Shown: positions 9,188-18,778, counted from the first letter of the stretch. The stretch: 64,000 nt of DNA from Yersinia enterocolitica (GCA_002082245.2 NBTC02000002.1:1860001-1924000); one strand, 5' to 3'. Notes: generated from the sequence alone by a model not told the origin. A program made the numbers and translations.

Positions 9188-10408
9188 ATGAGCACCGGCG
9201 GACAGTCACAAATTGGTAATGTGGATCTTGTGAAACAACTCAATGGTGCCGTTGTTTACCGGCTTATTGATCAGCAAGGCCCGATCTCGCGCATTCAGAT
9301 TGCCGATCTCAGCCAACTCGCCCCCGCCAGTGTCACCAAAATTACGCGTCAGCTGCTGGAACGGGGGCTTATCAAGGAAGTTGATCAGCAAGCCTCTACC
9401 GGCGGTCGCCGTGCTATATCTATAGTGACAGAAAACCGCCAGTTCCATACCATTGCGGTGCGCCTGGGCCGCCATGATGCGACTATTACCCTGTTTGATA
9501 TGAGCGGTAAATCACTGGGTGAAGAACATTATTCGCTACCTGAACGCACGCAAGAAACGCTGGAACACGCGCTGTTTACTATTATCAGTCAGTTTATCGA
9601 AGCCTATCAGCGCAAATTGCGTGAGCTGATTGCCATTGCGGTTATCCTCCCAGGCCTGGTTGAACCGCACAAAGGTATCGTGCGCTATATGCCCCATATC
9701 AGTGTCAGCAACTGGCCATTAGTCGAAAATCTGCAAAATCGTTTTAATGTCACCAGTTTTGTTGGCCACGATATTCGTAGTTTGGCACTGGCGGAGCACT
9801 ACTTTGGTGCAACTCGTGACTGTGAAGACTCCATCTTGGTTCGTCTGCATCGTGGTACCGGTGCGGGTATTATCGTTAACAGCCAGATATTCTTGGGCAG
9901 TAACGGTAACGTGGGTGAAATCGGTCATATCCAGATTGATCCATTGGGTGAGCGCTGTTATTGCGGCAATTTTGGCTGCCTGGAAACGGTTGCCTCCAAT
10001 GCAGCCATTGAAAATCGAGTGCGCCACCTGCTCGCTCAGGGCTACCCAAGCAAATTAACGTTGGATGATTGTCATATCGGCGCTATCTGCAAAGCGGCTA
10101 ACCGGGGTGACTTGCTGGCAAGCGAAGTGATTGAGCACGTGGGCCGCTATCTGGGCAAAGCCATTTCTATCGCCATCAACTTATTTAATCCGCAAAAAGT
10201 CGTTATTGCGGGTGAAATCATTGAAGCCGATAAAATCCTACTGCCAGCCATTCAGAGTTGCATCAATACACAAGTATTGAAAAACTTCCGCCTGAATCTG
10301 CCTATCGTGACGTCGCAGCTTGATCATCAGTCTGCAATTGGTGCTTTTGCTCTGGCTAAGCGCGCCATGTTGAACGGTGTATTATTGCAACGCCTGCTGG
10401 AAAGCTGA
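9188..10408 (+). CDS. nagC: NagC, ROK-family repressor of GlcNAc genes
   Basis: A 406-residue transcription factor. An N-terminal winged helix-turn-helix (GPISRIQIADLSQLAPASVT, about 30-60) is followed by a ROK sugar-binding domain with RGTGAGIIVN and the zinc motif CYCGNFGCLET near 257-267. GlcNAc-6-P binding releases it from DNA. The boxes at 6985, 7080, 2272 and 2499 are its likely targets, so nagC is autoregulated through the nagB promoter. The start is ATG at 9188 rather than the overlapping TTG at 9185. Confidence 0.97.
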   Translation: MSTGGQSQIGNVDLVKQLNGAVVYRLIDQQGPISRIQIADLSQLAPASVTKITRQLLERGLIKEVDQQASTGGRRAISIVTENRQFHTIAVRLGRHDATITLFDMSGKSLGEEHYSLPERTQETLEHALFTIISQFIEAYQRKLRELIAIAVILPGLVEPHKGIVRYMPHISVSNWPLVENLQNRFNVTSFVGHDIRSLALAEHYFGATRDCEDSILVRLHRGTGAGIIVNSQIFLGSNGNVGEIGHIQIDPLGERCYCGNFGCLETVASNAAIENRVRHLLAQGYPSKLTLDDCHIGAICKAANRGDLLASEVIEHVGRYLGKAISIAINLFNPQKVVIAGEIIEADKILLPAIQSCINTQVLKNFRLNLPIVTSQLDHQSAIGAFALAKRAMLNGVLLQRLLES

Positions 10409-10497
10409 CGCGTAGATGCAAATAAGGCAACGGCAGGGGTAAACGCCTTATCGGTCATGTTATAGTGGACCATTGCCGTGCAAAAATGAGTAATATA

Positions 10498-10608
10498 ATA
10501 CCCTTCTGACTTGAGGCTGCTGCTCTCACTGACCCGAATACTGACCAGCGTCAGCGCATCGGGATGCACTCATTTGCTGCCTAACTGTAACTCCAATTAA
10601 TTTGGGTT
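10498..10608. repeat. Shortened ERIC-like element between nagC and nagD
   Basis: About 110 bp. It starts ATACCCTTCTGACTTGAGGC, contains CACTGACCCGAA and ATCGGGATGCACTCATTTGC, and ends near TTTGGGTTT. It looks like an ERIC in reverse orientation that has lost part of one arm and diverged in the centre. It ends only a few bases before the nagD start codon, so it forms the nagD leader. Confidence 0.6.
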
Positions 10609-10613
10609 TAACC

Positions 10614-11366
10614 ATGACAATTAAAAGCGTTATTTGCGATATCGATGGTGTGTTGTTACATGATAATAAAGCGATACCGGGCGCTAACGACTTTCTGGCC
10701 CGGATCCAAAATGCCGGAATGCCGCTGGTTATTCTGACCAACTATCCGTCACAAACCGCGCAGGATCTGGCTAACCGCTTCAGTTCTGCTGGGCTGGATG
10801 TCCCAGAAAGTGCCTTTTATACCTCGGCGATGGCCACTGCCGACTTCCTGCGCAATCAGGAAGGTAAAAAAGCCTATGTTGTGGGTGAAGGTGCATTAGT
10901 ACATGAACTCTATAAAGCTGGCTTTACTATCACCGATATCAATCCTGACTTTGTGATTGTCGGTGAAACCCGGTCCTACAACTGGGACATGATGCATAAA
11001 GCCGCCTATTTTGTCGCCAATGGTGCGCGTTTTATTGCCACCAACCCCGATAGCCACGGGCACGGGTTTGCTCCGGCGTGTGGCGCATTGTGCGCACCTA
11101 TTGAGAAAATCTCCGGTCGCAAGCCGTTTTATGTGGGCAAGCCCAGCCCGTGGATCATTCGCGCGGCGCTGAATAAAATGCATGCCCATTCAGAAAGCAC
11201 GGTAATTGTCGGTGATAACCTACGTACCGATATTCTGGCCGGTTTCCAGGCTGGGTTGAAAACGATTTTGGTCCTGTCCGGTGTTTCAACGCTAACAGAT
11301 ATTGAAGCCATGCCATTTCGCCCGAACTACGTTTTCTCTTCCGTGGTTGATATCAATATTATCTAA
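10614..11366 (+). CDS. nagD: NagD, HAD-superfamily nucleotide phosphatase
   Basis: A 250-residue cytoplasmic HAD phosphatase, type IIA. Motif I is CDIDGVLL with the nucleophile Asp near residue 9, motif II is VILTNYPS, Lys lies in YVGKPSPW, and motif III is VIVGDNLRTDI. The E. coli enzyme prefers UMP/GMP and other ribonucleoside monophosphates; its link to GlcNAc is mainly its position. ATG at 10614 matches the E. coli start MTIKSVICDIDG; an in-frame TTG 12 nt earlier is rejected. The ERIC element just upstream separates it from nagC. Confidence 0.95.
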   Translation: MTIKSVICDIDGVLLHDNKAIPGANDFLARIQNAGMPLVILTNYPSQTAQDLANRFSSAGLDVPESAFYTSAMATADFLRNQEGKKAYVVGEGALVHELYKAGFTITDINPDFVIVGETRSYNWDMMHKAAYFVANGARFIATNPDSHGHGFAPACGALCAPIEKISGRKPFYVGKPSPWIIRAALNKMHAHSESTVIVGDNLRTDILAGFQAGLKTILVLSGVSTLTDIEAMPFRPNYVFSSVVDINII

Positions 11367-11372
11367 TCTCTG

Positions 11373-11408
11373 TTGGCGGTCATGTCATGGCCGCCACTCT
11401 CTTTTTTG
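11373..11408 (+). terminator. Terminator after nagD
   Basis: TGGCGG ... CCGCCA forms a stem with further CATG/CATG pairing inside. It is followed by CTCTCTTTTTTG. It lies 7 nt past the nagD stop codon. Confidence 0.8.
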
Positions 11409-11496
11409 CCCCCACCCCCTTTAGCGCTATGCCTTTTTTTAGTGCAGTGCACCAAAGTTTCTTGCCATTACGCCCTATTTTGGCGCATTTTCTTTT

Positions 11497-11623
11497 ATAG
11501 CCTTCGTCCTTGAAGCTGCTGGGGTGTTAGCTGGGTTCACTCACCCGAATCACTTGACTGAGTTAAGCTCATCGGGACTGACTCGCTGGCTGCCTGCCTG
11601 CAACGTCAAGTGCTTTGGGTATA
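11497..11623. repeat. ERIC element, ~127 bp, between nagD and asnB
   Basis: Reverse-oriented ERIC: ATAGCCTTCGTCCTTGAAGC at one end, CACTCACCCGAATCACTTGA and GCTCATCGGGACTGACTCGC in the centre, TTTGGGTAT at the other end. It occupies the middle of the 480 bp nagD-asnB gap. Confidence 0.8.
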
Positions 11624-11738
11624 GGTACCCATTGCCGTACCAACCATTGCACCAAAATAATAGCGCTGTGAATTGGCGTATAAATTGCATGTATTTCTCA
11701 CATCTAGTTTAGAAATAATTTGGATGACTGTATCGTCA

Positions 11739-11754
11739 TGGGGCATAACTTGCA
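11739..11754 (+). promoter_or_regulatory. Weak sigma-54-like -24/-12 match upstream of asnB
   Basis: TGGGGC, five bases, TTGCA has the invariant GG-N10-GC spacing of sigma-54 promoters, but two of the usual CAC positions are not matched. It would start RNA about 85 nt before asnB. Nitrogen control of a glutamine-using synthetase would make sense. This is a pattern match only. Confidence 0.3.
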
Positions 11755-11848
11755 TCACTCATAAGCAAGTGTGAAAAAACAGATCCAGCGATGAACGACT
11801 CAAATTCAACATCATCACCGCCAAAGCAGAGAAGTTAGGGAGATTATT

Positions 11849-13513
11849 ATGTGTTCTATTTTCGGGGTCCTCGACCTTAAAACCGACCCCATTGAGTTAC
11901 GTAAAAAAGCGCTGGAAATGTCACGTTTAATGCGCCATCGTGGCCCGGATTGGTCTGGTGTGTGGGCAAATGATAAAGCCATTCTCGCCCACGAACGTTT
12001 GTCTATCGTTGACGTCAATACCGGTGCCCAGCCCCTGTTTAATGCGGCCCACACGCATATTTTGGCCGTTAACGGTGAGATCTATAATCATCAGGCATTA
12101 CGTCAGCAATATGGTGACCGTTACGCGTTTCAAACCGGCTCAGACTGTGAAGTCATTCTGGCGTTGTATCAGGAGAAAGGGCCTGAATTCCTCGACGACC
12201 TGCAAGGTATGTTCGCTTTCATCCTGTACGACACAGAGAAAGATGCCTATCTGATTGGCCGTGACCATCTGGGGATTATCCCGCTGTATATGGGCCATGA
12301 TGAAAACGGCAACATGTTTGTGGCTTCAGAGATGAAAGCATTGGTACCGGTGTGCCGCACCATTAAAGAGTTCCCAGCGGGCAGCTATCTGTGGAGTAAA
12401 GAGGGTGAGATTCGCGAATACTATCATCGCGATTGGTTTGATTTCGACAACGTCAAAGACAATGTAACTGACAAAGTTCAGTTGGCTAACGCGTTAGAAG
12501 ACGCGGTAAAAAGCCACTTGATGTCTGACGTGCCTTACGGTGTATTGCTGTCCGGTGGTCTGGACTCTTCCGTTATCTCTGCTATCACCAAAAAATTTGC
12601 CGCCCGTCGTGTCGAAGACGATGAGCGCAGTGAAGCCTGGTGGCCACAACTGCACTCCTTTGCAGTGGGTCTGATTGGCTCACCGGATTTACGTGCTGCG
12701 AAAGAAGTCGCCAACCATTTAGGTACCGTGCACCATGAAATTCATTTCACCGTGCAAGAAGGTTTGGATGCTATCCGTGATGTGATTTATCACATTGAAA
12801 CCTATGATGTCACCACCATCCGTGCCTCAACACCAATGTATCTGATGTCGCGTAAAATCAAAGCGATGGGGATCAAGATGGTGCTGTCTGGCGAAGGGTC
12901 TGATGAAGTGTTCGGCGGCTACCTCTACTTCCACAAAGCACCAAATGCGAAAGAATTGCATGAAGAGACTGTGCGTAAATTGCTAGCCCTGCACATGTAT
13001 GACTGTGCGCGTGCCAACAAAGCGATGTCTGCCTGGGGTGTTGAGGCCCGCGTCCCCTTCCTAGATAAGAACTTCCTCGATGTTGCGATGCGTATCAATC
13101 CGCAGGACAAAATGTGTGGTAATGGCAAAATGGAAAAACATGTCCTGCGTGAATGTTTTGAATCTTACTTACCACACAGCGTCGCCTGGCGTCAGAAAGA
13201 ACAATTCTCTGATGGTGTCGGCTATAGCTGGATTGACACACTAAAAGAGAAAGCCGCAGAGCAAGTCACTGATCAACAGATGGAAACTGCCCACTTCCGT
13301 TTCCCATACAACACGCCATCGTCAAAAGAAGGCTACTTGTATCGCGAAATTTTTGAAGAGCTGTTCCCGCTGCCAAGTGCCGCTGAATGTGTCCCTGGTG
13401 GCCCATCAGTCGCCTGTTCATCAGCAAAAGCCATCGAGTGGGATGAATCATTCAAAAGTATGGATGACCCTTCCGGCCGTGCGGTTGGCGTGCATCAGGA
13501 CGCTTATAAATAA
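11849..13513 (+). CDS. asnB: Asparagine synthetase B (glutamine-hydrolysing)
   Basis: A 554-residue two-domain enzyme making asparagine from aspartate, ATP and glutamine. The N-terminal Ntn glutaminase domain begins with Cys-2 (MCSIFGVLDLK) and includes RHRGPDWSG and VNGEIYNH. The synthetase domain has the PP-loop motif LSGGLDSSVIS near residue 230 and GEGSDEVFGGY near 345. Length and sequence match E. coli AsnB. It has its own terminator and lies just before the tRNA operon, as in E. coli. Confidence 0.98.
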   Translation: MCSIFGVLDLKTDPIELRKKALEMSRLMRHRGPDWSGVWANDKAILAHERLSIVDVNTGAQPLFNAAHTHILAVNGEIYNHQALRQQYGDRYAFQTGSDCEVILALYQEKGPEFLDDLQGMFAFILYDTEKDAYLIGRDHLGIIPLYMGHDENGNMFVASEMKALVPVCRTIKEFPAGSYLWSKEGEIREYYHRDWFDFDNVKDNVTDKVQLANALEDAVKSHLMSDVPYGVLLSGGLDSSVISAITKKFAARRVEDDERSEAWWPQLHSFAVGLIGSPDLRAAKEVANHLGTVHHEIHFTVQEGLDAIRDVIYHIETYDVTTIRASTPMYLMSRKIKAMGIKMVLSGEGSDEVFGGYLYFHKAPNAKELHEETVRKLLALHMYDCARANKAMSAWGVEARVPFLDKNFLDVAMRINPQDKMCGNGKMEKHVLRECFESYLPHSVAWRQKEQFSDGVGYSWIDTLKEKAAEQVTDQQMETAHFRFPYNTPSSKEGYLYREIFEELFPLPSAAECVPGGPSVACSSAKAIEWDESFKSMDDPSGRAVGVHQDAYK

Positions 13514-13551
13514 TTGAATGTGATGGTCTGCCTATATTGACTGTCCAATCT

Positions 13552-13581
13552 CAAGGCTGCCCTAGGGTAGCCTTGTTTTTT
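13552..13581 (+). terminator. Terminator after asnB
   Basis: CAAGGCT pairs with AGCCTTG around GCCCTAGGGT, which can extend the stem, followed by a run of six T. About 40 nt past the asnB stop. Confidence 0.9.
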
Positions 13582-13686
13582 GCTGGCAAATTCAACAATT
13601 AATCACCATAAGTGCTGCTTTAATCACCAGACTGTTCACAAGCCACACAAACGAACCCTTTCAGCGCTTTTTTGGGAAAAAATTAG

Positions 13687-13715
13687 TTGACGCAATTCGG
13701 CCATATACGCATAAT
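13687..13715 (+). promoter_or_regulatory. Sigma-70 promoter of the Met-Leu-Gln tRNA operon
   Basis: The -35 box is TTGACG and the -10 box is CATAAT with 17 bp between them. It is followed by a GC-rich GCGCCCCGC stretch, the discriminator type seen in stringently controlled stable-RNA promoters. The first tRNA starts 40 nt downstream of the -10 box. Confidence 0.75.
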
Positions 13716-13754
13716 GCGCCCCGCAACGCCGATGAAGGTAATGCGGAAAAAGAT

Positions 13755-13831
13755 GGCTACGTAGCTCAGCTGGTTAGAGCACAGCACTCATAATGCTGGG
13801 GTCACAGGTTCGATTCCCGTCGTAGCCACCA
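13755..13831 (+). tRNA. metT: tRNA-Met (CAT), first copy
   Basis: 77 nt with encoded CCA. GGCTACG pairs with CGTAGCC, the anticodon loop is CTCATAA (CAT), and the T loop is GGTTCGATTCC. It heads a six-tRNA operon matching E. coli metT-leuW-glnU-glnW-metU-glnV/X. It is an elongator type, because position 1 pairs, unlike initiator tRNA. Confidence 0.97.
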
Positions 13832-13838
13832 TCTTTTT

Positions 13839-13923
13839 GCGGGAGTGGCGAAATTGGTAGACGCACTAGATTTAGGTTCTAGCGCCGCAAGGTGTGCGAG
13901 TTCAAGTCTCGCCTCCCGCACCA
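13839..13923 (+). tRNA. leuW: tRNA-Leu (TAG)
   Basis: 85 nt with CCA and a class II long variable arm (CGCCGCAAGGTGTGCG region). The anticodon stem-loop is CTAGA TTTAGGT TCTAG, giving anticodon TAG. It lies 7 nt after the first tRNA-Met. Confidence 0.97.
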
Positions 13924-13952
13924 TTATTCGTTCATCGGTTTGTCACAGCGGA

Positions 13953-14027
13953 TGGGATATCGCCAAGCGGTAAGGCACCAGGTTTTGATCCTGGCATTCC
14001 CAGGTTCGAATCCTGGTATCCCAGCCA
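13953..14027 (+). tRNA. glnU: tRNA-Gln (TTG), first copy
   Basis: 75 nt with CCA. The acceptor is TGGGATA/TATCCCA with the U1-A72 pair typical of tRNA-Gln, and the anticodon loop is TTTTGAT (TTG). It is identical to the copy at 14094-14168. Confidence 0.97.
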
Positions 14028-14093
14028 TCTTTTTTTTGGATGGATAGCTGTAAGGCAAGAGAGTTGTCATATAAAAAAGAATTGTATTTCAGT

Positions 14094-14168
14094 TGGGATA
14101 TCGCCAAGCGGTAAGGCACCAGGTTTTGATCCTGGCATTCCCAGGTTCGAATCCTGGTATCCCAGCCA
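14094..14168 (+). tRNA. glnW: tRNA-Gln (TTG), second copy
   Basis: Same 75 nt sequence as the tRNA at 13953-14027. The 66 nt spacer between them is unrelated to the other spacers. Confidence 0.97.
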
Positions 14169-14199
14169 TACAACTTCTCAAGATTAAAGATTTAAAGAT

Positions 14200-14276
14200 G
14201 GCTACGTAGCTCAGCTGGTTAGAGCACAGCACTCATAATGCTGGGGTCACAGGTTCGATTCCCGTCGTAGCCACCA
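14200..14276 (+). tRNA. metU: tRNA-Met (CAT), second copy
   Basis: Identical to the tRNA-Met at 13755-13831, including the preceding GAT and following ATCTTTT, which suggests the duplicated block reached slightly beyond the tRNA. Confidence 0.97.
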
Positions 14277-14281
14277 TCTTT

Positions 14282-14356
14282 TGGGGTATCGCCAAGCGGT
14301 AAGGCACTGGATTCTGATTCCAGCATTCCGAGGTTCGAATCCTCGTACCCCAGCCA
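14282..14356 (+). tRNA. glnV: tRNA-Gln (CTG)
   Basis: 75 nt with CCA. The anticodon loop is TTCTGAT (CTG) and the acceptor is TGGGGTA/TACCCCA. It is the last gene of the operon. E. coli has two tandem CTG copies (glnV, glnX); only one is present here. Confidence 0.97.
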
Positions 14357-14365
14357 AATTTAGAA

Positions 14366-14389
14366 AAGCTCGCTTCGGCGGGCTTTTTG
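14366..14389 (+). terminator. Terminator of the tRNA operon
   Basis: AAGCTCGC TTCG GCGGGCTT forms an 8 bp stem with a stable UUCG tetraloop, followed by TTTTT. It starts 10 nt past the last tRNA. Confidence 0.9.
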
Positions 14390-14575
14390 CATTCTGGGAT
14401 TTCACTATATTCCCTCTTACTTGAGTCCGATGTCTCAAGTCCAGGTTGGATTAGGTTTCGATTGATGGTTGCTTGAGGCGACAACGCCCGCCAAAAGAAC
14501 AGATCGAATATCAACCGAAACCAGCTCCGAACTGTCCCAAATATTAAGTATTGAACTCAAAAAAACAGACATCCC

Positions 14576-15766
14576 CTACAACCCCAATGCATACCTCAAC
14601 GCATGTTCTTTCAATTTGCCCGCGCGCTGAGCGGCTATCAACGCCAGATTCCGTACGAATTTCACCGGTGGCAGATCATTGCTGAATGTGGTGTAAAACA
14701 CATCCATACCACTTTGCATAATCAGATTATCAGTGCGGCGGCGGCGTTGATAACGCAGTAATACCCGCTCGCTGTGCCACGGTTCTGCCCGTTCACGCGC
14801 TTGATTTAGCACCTCCAACAGCGCATCAACATCGCGATATCCCAGATTCACCCCCTGCCCGGCCAGTGGATTAATGGTATGGGCTGCATCCCCGAGTAAG
14901 ACCAATCCCGGCTGTACATAACGTTGTGCATGGCGCCGCACTAGCGGGAAAGAGCCAGCAGCAATCGCTTTAACAGCCCCCAAACGTGATGGGAAAGCCT
15001 TGGCAATTTCCTGATTCAACTGTGCCATCGGCAGCGCCTGAAGCTGACGAATACGCTGCGGGCTGTCGTACCAGACCAATGATGCCCACTGGCCAAATAG
15101 CGGTAAGAAAGCACGCGGCCCCGTTGGGAAAAACTGCTGCCAGGTGGTGTCTTGCTGAGCTGTATCCGTCTCTACCGTAATTAACATGCAAGACTGGCGA
15201 TACTGCCAGCCATTGGTGCCGATACCAGCTAACCGTCGTACCAGAGAGTTGGCACCATCAGCACCTATCACTAAACGGCCCTGTATCTGTTGCTGAGCGT
15301 CTAACGTGATTTGCCAGCACTCATCTACTCTAACCATAGTTTGCAGCCGTGACGGGCACAGCAACGTTAAATTGGGGCATTCCGCTATCTGTTGCCATAA
15401 TGCCAACTGCAAAATCCGGTTCTCAACCATAAACCCCAGCTCAGGCAAAGAGAGCGAGGCGGCATCAAACACCACCTGTGAACCGGGCTGCTCCCAGGTC
15501 TCCAACCGACGATAAGGTGCATAACGCATCTGCTGTACCTGCGGCCAGACACCGAGCTGTTTCAGCAACGACACCGAAGTGCAGCCGATAGCGGAAACTC
15601 GTAAATCGGGCACGCTGTCAGCCTCAAATGGGGCTGGGGCTTCATGCTCAAGTAACGCGACTGACCAGCCTGTTTGTGCCAGTCCAAGCGCGGCAGCAGC
15701 ACCGACCATACCGCCCCCCACCACCACAACATCATAATTTGGTTGCGATTTATTCATTTTGGCCAT
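14576..15766 (-). CDS. ubiF: UbiF, 2-octaprenyl-3-methyl-6-methoxy-1,4-benzoquinol hydroxylase
   Basis: A 396-residue FAD monooxygenase that adds the last ring hydroxyl in aerobic ubiquinone synthesis. It has the dinucleotide-binding motif VVVVGGGMVGAAAALGLAQTG near residue 14, the second FAD motif RLVIGADGANSLVRR near 167-180, and the ubiH/coq6 family signature LLGDAAHTINPLAGQGVNLGY near 290-310. It lies between the tRNA operon and miaB, as in E. coli, divergent from miaB. An alternative start, ATG at 15757 (MNKSQ), is equally possible since neither has a clear Shine-Dalgarno. Confidence 0.95.
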   Translation of the reverse strand: MAKMNKSQPNYDVVVVGGGMVGAAAALGLAQTGWSVALLEHEAPAPFEADSVPDLRVSAIGCTSVSLLKQLGVWPQVQQMRYAPYRRLETWEQPGSQVVFDAASLSLPELGFMVENRILQLALWQQIAECPNLTLLCPSRLQTMVRVDECWQITLDAQQQIQGRLVIGADGANSLVRRLAGIGTNGWQYRQSCMLITVETDTAQQDTTWQQFFPTGPRAFLPLFGQWASLVWYDSPQRIRQLQALPMAQLNQEIAKAFPSRLGAVKAIAAGSFPLVRRHAQRYVQPGLVLLGDAAHTINPLAGQGVNLGYRDVDALLEVLNQARERAEPWHSERVLLRYQRRRRTDNLIMQSGMDVFYTTFSNDLPPVKFVRNLALIAAQRAGKLKEHALRYALGL

Positions 15767-15982
15767 TTTTTAAAAGTTAAAATAACATCCATACTTTATC
15801 TGCCCTCAGTGTACCGGATTTTTCATCACCCCACAGAATAACTAAGCCGAACTGCGGTGGTCATCGCAACTGCAAATGACTACAATACCCCGCAACTAAT
15901 GAGCCTTTGCGCCTGGCGAACACATGGATCACCGCACCGCGCGATGTGACATTTATGATGAATTTTTGATGGTAGATAAGCC

Positions 15983-17407
15983 ATGACGAAAAAACTGCAT
16001 ATTAAAACCTGGGGCTGCCAGATGAATGAATATGATTCATCTAAAATGGCAGATTTGCTGGCCAGCACCCATGGCTACCAGTTGACTGAGATCCCGGAAG
16101 AAGCCGATTTACTGCTACTGAATACCTGTTCAATTCGCGAAAAAGCACAAGAAAAAGTATTCAGCCTGCTGGGCCATTGGAAGCTCCTGAAAGAAAAGAA
16201 TCCCAATCTGATTATTGGTGTCGGTGGATGTGTAGCATCACAGGAAGGCGAACATCTGCGCCAACGCGCGCCCTGTGTTGATGTCATTTTCGGGCCGCAA
16301 ACCCTGCATCGCCTGCCAGAAATGATTAACCACGTCCAAGGCACCCACAGTCCGGTGGTAGATATCAGCTTCCCTGAGATTGAAAAGTTTGATCGGCTGC
16401 CAGAGCCGCGTGCTGAAGGCCCGACCGCGTTCGTTTCTATCATGGAAGGATGCAATAAATATTGTACCTTCTGCGTGGTGCCTTACACTCGTGGCGAAGA
16501 GATCAGCCGCCCAAGTGACGATATTCTGTTTGAAATTGCACAGTTAGCGTCCCAAGGGGTGCGGGAAGTGAATCTGCTCGGCCAGAATGTCAATGCTTAT
16601 CGCGGTGCCACCTATGACGGCGATATCTGTAGTTTTGCCGAGTTATTGCGGCTGGTTGCCGCCATTGACGGTATCGATCGCATTCGCTTTACCACCAGCC
16701 ATCCGATTGAGTTTACCGACGATATCATCGATGTTTATCGCGATACGCCAGAACTGGTGAGTTTTCTGCATCTGCCAGTGCAAAGTGGTTCCGACCGAAT
16801 TTTAACCATGATGAAACGCGCCCACACCGCACTGGAGTACAAAGCTATCATCCGCAAACTGCGGCAGGCGCGGCCAGATATCCAGATAAGTTCCGATTTT
16901 ATTATCGGTTTCCCTGGTGAAACTCAGCAGGATTTTGCACAAACCATCAAGCTGGTCGCGGAGATTCATTTCGATACCAGTTACAGCTTTATTTACTCTC
17001 CACGCCCTGGCACACCCGCGGCAGAGCTACCAGACGATGTCAGTGAAGAGGAGAAAAAACAGCGACTGCATATTTTGCAACAGCGTATCACTCAGCAGGC
17101 CATGGAAATCAGCCGCGAGATGGTTGGTAGTGTGCAACGTATTCTGGTAGAAGGCCCCTCCCGCAAAAGTGCGATGGAGCTGGCCGGGCGTACCGAAAAT
17201 AACCGGGTGGTGAATTTTGAAGGTACACCAGAGATGATTGGCAAATTCGTTGATGTCGAAATTGTAGACGTTTATGCCAGTTCACTGCGCGGTATTTTGC
17301 AGCGCACCGAAGACCAGATGGCGCTACGGGTTCATGAATCGCCACAATCGGTCATTGCGCGGACCCGAAAAGAAAATGAAATTGGCGTGGGGCAGTATCA
17401 ACCCTGA
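15983..17407 (+). CDS. miaB: MiaB, tRNA-2-methylthio-N6-isopentenyladenosine methylthiotransferase
   Basis: A 474-residue radical-SAM enzyme that adds a methylthio group to i6A37 of tRNAs. The N-terminal UPF0004 domain holds cluster cysteines in [21 protein letters not shown] and [11 protein letters not shown]. The radical SAM motif [15 protein letters not shown] is near residue 157. A C-terminal TRAM domain covers about residues 378-441. Length matches E. coli MiaB. It stands alone on its strand, divergent from ubiF, with 297 nt to ybeZ. Confidence 0.97.
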   Translation: MTKKLHIKTWGCQMNEYDSSKMADLLASTHGYQLTEIPEEADLLLLNTCSIREKAQEKVFSLLGHWKLLKEKNPNLIIGVGGCVASQEGEHLRQRAPCVDVIFGPQTLHRLPEMINHVQGTHSPVVDISFPEIEKFDRLPEPRAEGPTAFVSIMEGCNKYCTFCVVPYTRGEEISRPSDDILFEIAQLASQGVREVNLLGQNVNAYRGATYDGDICSFAELLRLVAAIDGIDRIRFTTSHPIEFTDDIIDVYRDTPELVSFLHLPVQSGSDRILTMMKRAHTALEYKAIIRKLRQARPDIQISSDFIIGFPGETQQDFAQTIKLVAEIHFDTSYSFIYSPRPGTPAAELPDDVSEEEKKQRLHILQQRITQQAMEISREMVGSVQRILVEGPSRKSAMELAGRTENNRVVNFEGTPEMIGKFVDVEIVDVYASSLRGILQRTEDQMALRVHESPQSVIARTRKENEIGVGQYQP

Positions 17408-17704
17408 CCATAGTTGTTCGAGTTGACTCGCATTAGCAGGCGCTGCATTGTCAGTGCCTGTTTTATTCTAGTGGGCTGCTGCGCAGATTCGGACTGTTTA
17501 AGTTGCACCTCCAGAGGGTCGCTACTTGAATAGAGCGTGAAAGCACGGATTGATAAGTAAACTTGCGTCAGCACCATGCACCATGAATAATTCTTAAATG
17601 ACATGTATGATTGACGTTATATACCCAAGGCCATTTCCAATACGAAAGGTATAATCGGGTATCAGACAAATAATATCCGTGAATGATATATCCAGAGGAA
17701 CACA

Positions 17705-18778
17705 GTGACTCAGAGAAATAGTTTGCACGTAGTGACACAAGAAATCTTGCTAGAGCCCACCGACAATCAGCGTTTGTTGAGTCTGTGCGGCCCTTTTGAT
17801 GACAACATCAAGCAGTTGGAGCGCCGGTTAGGTATTGAAATTAATCGCCGAGACAACCGTTTCAAGTTAGTCGGTAAGAATATCTGCGTTGTTGCAGCGG
17901 CAGATATCCTGCGCCATCTGTATGTTGACACCGCCCCCATTCGGGGTGTTACCCCAGAGATATCCCCAGAAGATATCCACCTTGCGGTGAAAGAGAGTCA
18001 TGTATTGGAGCAAACGGCACAGAGCGTACCCGATTACGGAAAAGCCGTGAATATCCGTACCAAGCGCGGCATGGTTAAACCGCGTACCCCCAATCAGGCG
18101 CAATACATCGCCAATATTCTTGATCACGATATTACCTTTGGGATTGGTCCTGCCGGGACCGGTAAAACCTATCTGGCGGTAGCCGCGGCAGTTGATGCTC
18201 TGGAGCGCCAGAATGTGCGCCGTATCTTACTGACCCGCCCGGCCGTTGAAGCAGGCGAAAAATTGGGTTTCCTGCCCGGGGACCTGAGTCAGAAAGTCGA
18301 TCCATACCTGCGCCCACTTTATGATGCACTGTTTGAAATGCTTGGCTTTGAGCGCGTTGAAAAATTGATCGAACGTAACGTGATTGAAGTGGCTCCGCTG
18401 GCATATATGCGGGGCCGGACACTCAATGATGCCTTTATCATTCTGGATGAGAGCCAGAACACCACCATCGAACAGATGAAGATGTTTCTCACCCGTATGG
18501 GCTTTAACTCCAAGGCAGTTATTACCGGTGATGTGACGCAAACCGACTTACCGCGCCACCAAAAATCTGGCTTAAGTCATGCCATTGAAGTGCTGTCTGA
18601 GGTAGAAGAGCTGAGCTTTAACTTCTTCCATAGCGAAGATGTGGTGCGTCACCCCGTGGTGGCCCGTGTGGTTATTGCCTATGAGGCCTGGGAAGCGGCG
18701 GAACAAAAACGCAAAGAGACTATTGCCGAACAACGTAAGCGGGAAAACCATACCCCGTCTGAGCAGGAGGCTCCGTGA
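17705..18778 (+). CDS. ybeZ: YbeZ, PhoH-family ATPase
   Basis: A 357-residue cytoplasmic ATPase of the PhoH family. Walker A is [14 protein letters not shown] near residue 148 and Walker B is [12 protein letters not shown] near 243. A small N-terminal nucleic-acid-binding-like region ([16 protein letters not shown]) precedes it. It is thought to act with YbeY in rRNA or ribosome quality control. It starts at GTG 17705 after AGAGGAACACA, and its stop overlaps the ybeY start (GTGA), which implies translational coupling. Confidence 0.95.
   Translation: MTQRNSLHVVTQEILLEPTDNQRLLSLCGPFDDNIKQLERRLGIEINRRDNRFKLVGKNICVVAAADILRHLYVDTAPIRGVTPEISPEDIHLAVKESHVLEQTAQSVPDYGKAVNIRTKRGMVKPRTPNQAQYIANILDHDITFGIGPAGTGKTYLAVAAAVDALERQNVRRILLTRPAVEAGEKLGFLPGDLSQKVDPYLRPLYDALFEMLGFERVEKLIERNVIEVAPLAYMRGRTLNDAFIILDESQNTTIEQMKMFLTRMGFNSKAVITGDVTQTDLPRHQKSGLSHAIEVLSEVEELSFNFFHSEDVVRHPVVARVVIAYEAWEAAEQKRKETIAEQRKRENHTPSEQEAP

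Noticed and set aside
13894..14514. Open frames on both strands across the tRNA cluster
   Set aside because: They are translations of tRNA sequence, with repeated peptides that mirror the duplicated tRNA genes.
17628..17675. TATACCCAAGG ... CGGGTAT pair near the ybeZ promoter
   Set aside because: It looks like two ERIC ends, but only ~45 bp lie between them with no arm or core sequence, so I cannot call it an element.
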